From positions 1,798,001 to 1,862,000 of the forward strand of contig NC_133914.1 in assembly GCF_964199755.1 (NCBI RefSeq): a DNA stretch of 64,000 bases. Direction: 5' to 3'. Below the pieces are notes generated by a model. That model was not told where the DNA came from and did no database searches. It was given only the letters and a program-made list of their open reading frames with translations. Positions 55,801 through 64,000 of the stretch are shown one piece after another. The stretch comes from Larus michahellis (taxonomy: Eukaryota > Chordata > Aves > Charadriiformes > Laridae). Position numbers and translations under genes: made by a program. The first letter of the stretch is position 1. Every line of letters begins with the position of its first letter.

Positions 55801-58800
55801 GCAGCAAAAGCGATGCCAGTGTTATCCTGCATGGCTCCTTCGTAGGGCTTTATCCTGACGCCTTCAGATGCTTCTCATTTGATTTTTTGCACCAGAGAAA
55901 AGGCTAAAATTATACCCTAAAATTCAAAAATATTTCCCATAAGGACAGCTTCATTTCAGTAGCAAAGGTTATAGCCAAAGAAGATTTGTTAAATGGAGAC
56001 AGCTCAGCTCTTTTTGGGGTGTGAAATGAGTTCAGAGAAAGATCAAGCTCTTGCTCCAAGTCAAGAAGTTCTGCGGCACGTCAAGATGTGTCTGGATGCC
56101 ACAGTCTTCTCACCTGCTGATGGCTCTGTCCGTGCAGAAGTGCCTTGGGTTTCCCTCGAGTTTTTCCACTGTACAGAGTCTTAAATTGGCTAAAGAATCC
56201 CCAAGAGGCAGCATTTTCTTGGTGTGACTGAATGACCTGCACTCAACAAAAAAAAAAAACAAACCCCAAGCCAACTGATAATCAGTCCACCATCCTCCTC
56301 TGTCCACACCCAAAGTTTCCTGTATTCTATGTGGTTCTATTTATTTTCCTTGCAGAGTACACAAGTTTCAGCTAATTCTGCAATGGTAGCTTGGATTTAT
56401 TTATTCTCAAGTGCATACTGTAGGTTTTAAATCCCATTTTTTCCATACACCACTCCAGGTCTTCCACAGTCAAACTTTCTGTGTTACAGACCTGATCAAA
56501 ATGGATCCGTGGAGGTTTTTTACTCGAGCTTCAGAACGTTGGTGGCTGAAATACTGCCTGCTTTTATTCTGGAGTTCACAAGCGCTTCATCACACCTTGG
56601 AGACTTGACTTAGTTTCTGACAAGTACGTGGAATTGTAAACAGAGGACTTACCTGTATTTCCTATGTGGATTTGAGCATCCAGGGATGCTTTTTTTCCAA
56701 CAGGTTTACTTCTCAGCGTGCAGCAAATATTTTCAAAAAAGGAGCATTTCCTATGAAACATCTAATCCGCTCCAACACAATCAGCATATCCCACTATTTG
56801 TTTCAGGAAGATTATGTTTACAGTATAGTAAGACCTTGTTGTGCCATCAGACATCAGCTCCCCTTTGTATTAGGCCCTGTGCAAAGAGATGTTACCCCAA
56901 CATTCCTATTTCAGTAGACAAGATTACAAAGGAAACAGTTACCTGCATCCTACAGAAACACATGCCACACACAGAGTTAAAGTGATTTGCAAAGGGAGAC
57001 ATAGGGATTTTGGGAAAGAGCTGGGATCCAAACCCAGATAATGCAAGTCTCGCACTGTAACTACAAAAAAGCCCAAAATTAGTTTCAACAGTCTGTTTCA
57101 AAGATATAGACTATAAGTTTATTATTTTATTTCCAATGACAAAAGTTATCTTCTTTAAGAATCCCTGTCCTACTTTGCTGCCTGTTGGTTCATTGCAAGG
57201 ACGCCGGCAGAAGAGCATTCAAAGGAGGGAGGCACCACACGGGGCGTTAGTGCTGCCGGGGCTGCTGGGGAGAGCGGTGGAAAGGCCAGTTTGCTCAGTT
57301 CGGACAATGAAAACAGCCTTTCTACACCCTCCTTGTAATGTGCTGCTGTTTTGACTCTTAAATGGACCCTGGCACCAGCGGGAATTGCTGCAGCCCAGGC
57401 CTCCCACTCCTGACCCATTTTCATTTCATTTCCTCTCCCCCAGCCCTGTCATACGTCAGGAGCATATTATACCTTTGAGAGTTTCCTGCTAATTTGGTCA
57501 TCATAGGGAGCCTCCAGAAGAACGCAGTAATTACCACGCTACATCAGACGAGCCTTTTAGCACAGATAACTCTGACTCTGCCCCGTTCAGGAGCTCTTTG
57601 TGAGGAAGTCGGGGTTCGGCACGGTTCTCCGGAGCCAGAAGCAGCCACAGCCCAGCACGGGATGGGGACCTCATCGCCGCCTCGGGTGGCATGGCCACGC
57701 GTGCTCCAGGGAAAAAGGCAGGATTCAGGCAAACTGGGAAGCGTTCAGCTGTCCCCAGCAAAATGAGCAAGGCAAAAGTGGTAGGGAATCTGTCCATCCT
57801 ATGGAGCATCTTCCATAACACTTGGAAGAAAGATGGAGAGTTTAGAGAACCTACACTATAGGTCTTACCTGGTAAAGTCTGAAGATTTTGATGAAAAGAT
57901 TAAAAAAAATAAATGAACACTCCTGTTTTAAAGTATTCTTAAAAAAAGTTGTCATAGTGCCTTTGAATCTAAGGAGTAATTCAGCCGAGTGCCGCGAGGA
58001 AAAATAGCTCTGTTCAGTTCAGGGCAAAGATTTTTCCTATTAACGCCATGTGTTAATAAGCTTTTTCACAGCTTTTGAACATAAAGAACCTTTTGGTTTA
58101 GTTCTCCACAAATTTTGGAGCCAATGCGGAAACCAAAACCAAAAACGTATGGCTTTACAGCTCCTAAAAACATCAGCAGAGGTTAACCTCAAATCTTTAA
58201 CCACCTTGTGTAAACATGGGAGATGAAGGCAAGCTGACCTCTGGCAGTGTTCACACCACCAGCCTTCCTGATGCTTCATCAAAGCACGGGCAATAAACAC
58301 TAAGGTAAACACGAATACACGAACCCAGGAATATCTGATGTAGCAGACTAAAGCCCCAAGTCTGACGATTTGGACAGGTTTCTCGTGTCCTTCAAGTGAA
58401 TATTGTAAGACAAATGAAGTTAGAAGCCAGTTTTAACTGTTTTCTTCTTGAAGGTGCCCACTCAGACCTACAGAATTTTAAGGATGATTAAAAAAAAAAG
58501 AAAAGAGAAACAGGTTTGAACCTTATCACTCTAAATGAGAGAAAATAAGAAATAACTAAGCCCTGGAGATCTTTTTATATCCTGTACTTGGCCTTGCCCG
58601 GTAACAGAAGTTTCAAAGATTCAAGAAACTGCCGTTCCAAAAAAGAAAACCACAAAGTGATCTGACGGCTTAGGAAATGTCTTCCCAATTCCCAGATGTC
58701 AGAGTCTGGTTAGGTACTTTAAAGTTTCTGATTCCCATATACTCCCACTGCAGACATTTTAATTATACAGACAAGTGCATTTTCTGCTAAACCCAGGGCC

Positions 58801-61800
58801 ATAAAGATATCTTTCAGCCACGGCCTCAGCACACTACATGTTTGTTGGGTAGAAGCAAATGAATGTGTTATAATGTGCCACATTCCAAACCAGCCATTTC
58901 AGACTTCTCCTGATTTTTTTCTTAAGCATTTTTTTTTTCCTCCTGTGGGATCACAGAAAGTTCTTTGAAAATAGGTTCACACAGTGCTGGAGCTTTTCCT
59001 CCCCAGCATACTGCTGCTATAAAATACTGTGAGCATCTTCATTTCAAGCACGAAATACTAAACTTCAAGAGCAGTTTTGCAAGGGAAAATGGTACTATCT
59101 TAAAAAAAAAAAATAAAGATGTACTTTATCTCTGTGTTTGTTAGTGCTTGGATTAAGTAGTAGAAGATGGACTCCAGCTTCTCTTTAGTTGTTTTGGCAA
59201 CTCACAAGCTATCTTAGCCTTCACTTGTGAAAACATGGATGATTATCTGTTTCATGGGACAACTGTCCAGCACTTGTGAAAAACAAAGTGTGCATCTTCC
59301 AAGGGAAGAAACAATCCGGTACCTCCTCTCTGCCACTGCTGGAGAAGGCATTAGCCCCTTCTCCGTGAGGCCGAGTCTGTGACCACCAGACGATCCCCAC
59401 GGAGATGAAGAGGCCAGACACGCTGGAAGGAGGCGGCGACGTGCACGCAAGATCACTGCCCTCTGCTGAAGGGAAGAGGCTTGCGAGACGCAGAGGTTTG
59501 CGGCACAAACCACAGCTCTGGCAGCAAGGTTTGCATTTCAAAATGCAACACCTGCAAGAGGAGATGAAGCATCGCGTAAACCCAGAGCCATTGGGGCGTT
59601 GCTATAGCAGGACAGTCAATAATCCTAAAAATACACAAAATACGATGGAGCCTGCTCTGTCTTCTGTAAATCAAAGGAGATGCGCTATTTTTATGTTTGT
59701 GCACAAACGCTAGAAATATTTGATGCCATCAAGGAAGCTGCTACTAAGCAAAATGTACTTTGCCCAAACCAAAACACACTTAGTCAAGTCATCATTTCAG
59801 ACTATTAGATTATCAAGGTGGCCCCACCTTGTACGGTTGCCTTAGTTAATTTATAGATCCAAACTCATACTGCATTTGCTGGCATTCAGATCTATCCACG
59901 TTTTAGTTTCACCTGCCTATAGATTTGATCAGCAGAATTTAATTTTTCACAAATCTTGATAACCTCTAATGCTTCGCTATATCACACGGGGAAAGAGAAC
60001 ATACTGGCAATTCTGAAACAGAGCCTTTTAAATATTCTCTCCCCTCTCACCATTCCTCAACAGCGAAGGGTTTTCTCTATTCCTTCCACAGCTGTCTTGA
60101 GTTAGATGACATGAACAAGCTTATTGGATAACCACCTAATTGCACATTAGCACAGAAACAAAACGCTTAAACTGTCACTTTACATTTTCAAGACAACTAA
60201 CTTATTTTTAACATAGTCCTCAGCAAGTCAGGAGCGCACAGAGGCTCAAACCAACAGTCAAGAACATGGAAAAAAGGAGTTGCATGCTTTAATTCCAGCA
60301 TTTCCATTTTGCTTTTTAAAATCTGTTAAAACAACTTGTCCATTTAGTTTGACCAGTGCTCGAATGAAAATTTCCTGTCCTTAATGACTGTTGAGGGCAG
60401 ACAGGTAACAACACAGGGAAACTCTATATAAGGTTAAACCTTTACAGGAAAAGAACTAGAAATGGCTTGAAGGATAAACTTTTTATGCATAGGATAAATT
60501 TACAGACACGGTATATACAGTGCTTCACAGGTAGCAAAGTCATAGGTTTTCCCCTCCTTAGACACCAAGCTATTTTATGCAAAAGGAATATTCTGTCCCT
60601 GCTGCAGATTGGAAAATGGAATCAACCAAATCCTAAACTCTATGAACATAATCCATAATGTCAGCCCTGGCATGGGCTAGTACTTCTTGTAGGAGCCTGC
60701 TGTCAGAACTAGAGACAAGAGCAAAGGCAGACACATCCTTGGGAGAGTTTAGCCTGATCCCTCCCCTCTGCTCCTACATCTTCACCCTGAAAAGTGACAG
60801 CTCCATTTTATTGCAGTTTCTGCCAGTGACTGTTTCATCGCTGCACCACGAACAGAAGTCAAAGAGCACTGAGAATACTCTATAGGATTGCTCCAAACAT
60901 GCTTTATTTCTGTATCTTGATTATTCTACTGCTGGGAAGTCTCTACAGTGGCTCACTAATTCTACAAGCTCACCTGCAGAGAGCCCTCAGCTTCACACAG
61001 AACAAGCAAGCCCTGCCCGAGGCATTTCACCCACCCACGGCTGAAGCGTCTCCTGGTGTGTTTAACTCAACAGGGTCGTCGATTTGTTGGACTGGAGAAA
61101 TCTTGGGGAAACGTGTCGGTGAATCAACCTGGGGCGCTCTCCCCCGCTGTAGTTGCACATAAAAGCTGAATACAGCAATAAGGGAGGTAGTTTTTAACCT
61201 TTCAGCCTTTTCAATTTCTAACTGCATTCTAATTTCTGTGCTCGGCTGTCACTTGCCACCCCACGCAGGGAGAATCCATCACTCCAGGCAACTTCTAGCC
61301 AGCACTTTTAGGACGGCAGAACTGTCTCGACCACATTACGAACTTGTGCTAAGCACAATTATGCCAGTGGGAGCAGGAGTACTGATGACCCCCCCGTGCC
61401 AATGTTTCTAGTAGGCATGAAGGTCTAACAATGCAGATTTTCTTCCGTGAAAAGGCATAATTCATCACCAAGAAAGAGACCCATGAGCACTGCACCTACA
61501 CTCACATCCTTCTTTCAGCAAAGCACTCCCAACGTACCGTGGCCGAAGGCACAGAGGATCTGTTCCCGTGTAAACCAATCTCGGAGCAAACCCCGAGCCC
61601 TTGAGGAGATGAGCCGGAGCAGTGATCTGTTCCACAGTGCTCAGGAAGAGACCAGACCATCTCTAAACAGGAAACCTAACACGAGAAAAAGTGCCTTGTT
61701 AACTCTTTAGGCCCTGAGGCTTTGGTACTAAAACATATGGTCAGAATTACCAGCCAAAGCAAAACAGCACAGCTCACTGTGCCTACAATGCCCTAGGAAT

Positions 61801-64000
61801 ACCTTACCTTGGTTTACGACATTTTTTTTTTTTATAATACAAAGAACAAAAAAAACTTATTACTAAAAGCAGTACTTTCCTGCAGTGCTCAGTTCTTTCA
61901 GAGATTTCTTACACAAGAGAGGCCTGTCGTGATAAATACAGATGCTTTTCAAATGGAAAGATGAATTCTTTCCAAAAGGGATTCCTGGATTCTGGGCAAA
62001 ATATCATTTTCAAAAGCTTTAGGGCTAAACTTGGAGCAAGTATGAAGTTTTCTTCTCCTTAAGTAATGCAGATGAGAAACTTAAAACATTGATTTTTAAA
62101 ACAGATTCCATATATTACTGTCAAAAATTAAACTTGAATGTTTCTGAATTTAAAAGATCAGCACTGTAGACCTTTAAAACAATCCAAAGTTACACAGCAA
62201 GCGTATTACACCTTTCCTTAAAAAGTGTAAATTCTTGGAAAGCCCTCAAAAGGATCTACTTCATTAGAGGCTGGAGTCCAATCTCATTGCAGGCCGATTC
62301 TTTTGTTCTTCTGCTTTGCAATAAAGGTCTGTATTTATTCATTCCTGGAGGTTGCTGCTCCGTTGGCTTCTGATGCAACCCCTCGTATCTTCCCCTCAAT
62401 GGGGGATTCAGCCCCCGTCCCTGCCCTCGGGCAAAACATATGTTCCACTCCAACCCGAATCCAGCAAGGGTGTTTGCAAGGGAATAATTGTTTTATGTTT
62501 ATTAATCACCTGCATGCAAATAGGCGCCAATAAAAACTCCAGGCGGATTCTCTGCCAGACTCACATGATCTAATAGCACCACACCCCAGTTTTGGGTTCT
62601 GGAATAACGAATACCTCCAATATTCCAGGCATTACTACTTCGATATGCAGTGACAAAAATATCACATCAGCTCAGCCACGCTGCAACGACGACTTTGAAA
62701 AGAGAGACAAGAAAGCTGCAAAAACATTCAACATCAGCGGTAAAATAAATTAGAGATGCTGCATATTAAGCTAAACAAATACATTAATGCAAGATGAAGG
62801 GGTGAGATTTCACTCGCAGAACTAGAACGCTCAGACCCTACTCATGTTAATGTGACCTGCCAAGAGAAAATAATCAGGCTGGGACTTCCTTTCTTACAGG
62901 GTAAAAGAGGTTTGAAAAGGTTTTTAAAAGAAAAAGTAAATTTCAGCAAAATGTTTCAGAGTTATATGCCATTGGCCTTAAATAAAAGCCATTGCAGCCA
63001 TGGCTACAACAAAACCAGCTGATAATAAAACTCATTCTGGAAAAAATTAAACTACAAAGCACGATGGGACTTCAGTTAAAAAATGGATTTAAGTAAGAGC
63101 AGTCTTAAGAGGCGGGGTGAGTTAAGGCACTGGAGCTGCAAGTTTCTTCTGTGACATTAAGTCTCAGTCTCTAATCCAGTTCTCACACGTTCAGTAAGAT
63201 GGGACAACTTGGTCTTTAAGACTGACAAATTTTTGGGGAAGAGACCAGCATTCTCAAACGCACTACCATGGCAAGACCAAAAAAGCTTTGACAAATAAAG
63301 GCAGTCAGCTACTCTGTCACTCACCTTTCCCAACCGACAGCTGAGGTGTTACGCCATGCCACGCAAGTAACACAGTCCGCACACAATCTTCTACACATCC
63401 AGCCTTCTATTGCCAAGATTCTTTTTCCAAGCTTACTCAAACATAAAATGAGCACCCAAACAGAGCACTGTACATGGGTAACTAATTCCAGGACAATTCA
63501 AGTAGGGAAGCAGTCTCAATGACAATTAATCTCCCAGGAATCACTTCTGGGCAGACCGCAAGTATCAGCCACACGATAAATATCTGAGGCTGTTCTGTGA
63601 ATGGAGTTTTTACACAGAAGCATCATCTACAGCCTAGACATCAGTGATTGTTCTCAGGAAAACAAACCTCTAGCTAGTGGAGAGTAATTCAAAGATTTAT
63701 GAGAAGTCCTGCACTTTTATTTCTCGTTGAACTTCACGTTCTTCTAAATATAGAGACACATGAATTAAGAAAAATCCCACAATTGATACATCGGTTTGTA
63801 TTTAAAACACTTAATGTAGTTATGAGCCTACTGTGCTAGCAGAATATTCTTTCCCAGTAACAGAACCATGACCAGGTGAGTTAAAAATGACACTAGCATT
63901 TTAATATCTATTCTATTTGAAAATTTGTTCTTTCACCTTTCAATTGGATTAGACTGAAACAAAGTATAACACAAGCAAATTAGGTCTTTGAAAACTTGAT
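52881..64000. other. Region downstream of TFAP2E, 11 kb, no gene recognised
   Basis: AT-rich, single-copy-looking sequence. Both strands were read for PSMB2, the next gene in human order, and none of its conserved peptide segments was found. Short ORFs on either strand show no domain. It contains one MIR-like remnant (56968-57064), A-rich runs (about 54728-54766 and 54938-54954) and no recognised RNA gene. It may be intergenic, or a long intron of a gene whose exons lie to the right. Confidence 0.6.
56968..57064 (-). repeat. MIR-like CORE-SINE remnant, minus orientation
   Basis: AAAGTGATTTGCAAAGGGAG, AAAGAGCTGGGATCCAAACC, CAGATAATGCAAGTCTCGCA and CTGTAACTAC read as the inverse MIR body and head in order (AAGTGACTTGCCCAAGG ... 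GAGCTGGGATTCGAACCCAG). Confidence 0.65.

Noticed and set aside
56575-56761. A minus-strand exon ending ACAG|GTAAGT near 56653.
   Set aside because: The donor is strong, but the upstream frame matches nothing, has no clear acceptor, and does not fit PSMB2 or another neighbour.
57868-57925. A minus-strand exon ending ACCAG|GTAAGA near 57868.
   Set aside because: An isolated good donor. No acceptor or recognisable peptide upstream; AT-rich sequence without coding character.
62270-62420. Possible retroviral LTR fragment (TTCTGCTTTGCAATAAAGGT, T-rich).
   Set aside because: Only a poly(A)-like hexamer and composition suggest it. There are no TG...CA ends, target-site duplication, primer-binding site or internal genes.

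Overview
The window is vertebrate nuclear DNA: split genes with GT-AG introns, CpG islands and poly(A) signals. It is most likely from a bird. The best single clue is a CR1 LINE 3' tail at about 18080-18146, the typical avian retroposon end. Gene content and order match human 1p34.3: KIAA0319L, NCDN, TFAP2E. The species cannot be told from the sequence.

Region 1-18650 holds the 5' half of KIAA0319L on the minus strand: a non-coding first exon and six coding exons (residues 1 to about 472: signal sequence, MANSC domain, linker, first PKD domain). The rest of the gene lies beyond the left edge. Region 18650-19005 is a CpG-rich head-to-head promoter shared with NCDN, with two identical inverted CCAAT boxes 30 bp apart. 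NCDN (neurochondrin) runs 19006-22455 on the plus strand in six coding exons that join without a frame error into a 706-residue protein. From 22741 to 28900 no gene was found, but there are AT-rich islands that look regulatory.

A CpG island of about 3 kb (27700-30760) contains the TATA-type promoter and first three coding exons of TFAP2E (transcription factor AP-2 epsilon). Its seven coding exons (29048-51628) join into a 434-residue protein. The third intron is 17.3 kb, and the other five are 0.1-2.9 kb. That intron carries several homeodomain-motif-rich islands, ancient tRNA-derived SINE remnants, long homopolymer and purine tracts, and one frame-preserving candidate cassette exon (44486-44704). 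The TFAP2E 3' UTR reaches about 52880. From there to 64000 no coding exon was recognised. PSMB2, expected next by human synteny, was looked for on the minus strand and not found.

The three genes are not a pathway: KIAA0319L is a membrane trafficking glycoprotein, NCDN a cytoplasmic neuronal regulator and TFAP2E a DNA-binding factor. What links them is genome layout: a shared promoter for the first two, and a regulatory landscape around the third. Nothing here is a clearly new biological system. The most checkable novelties are the candidate TFAP2E cassette exon, upstream ORFs at two genes, the fully open first intron of NCDN, and the candidate enhancers.
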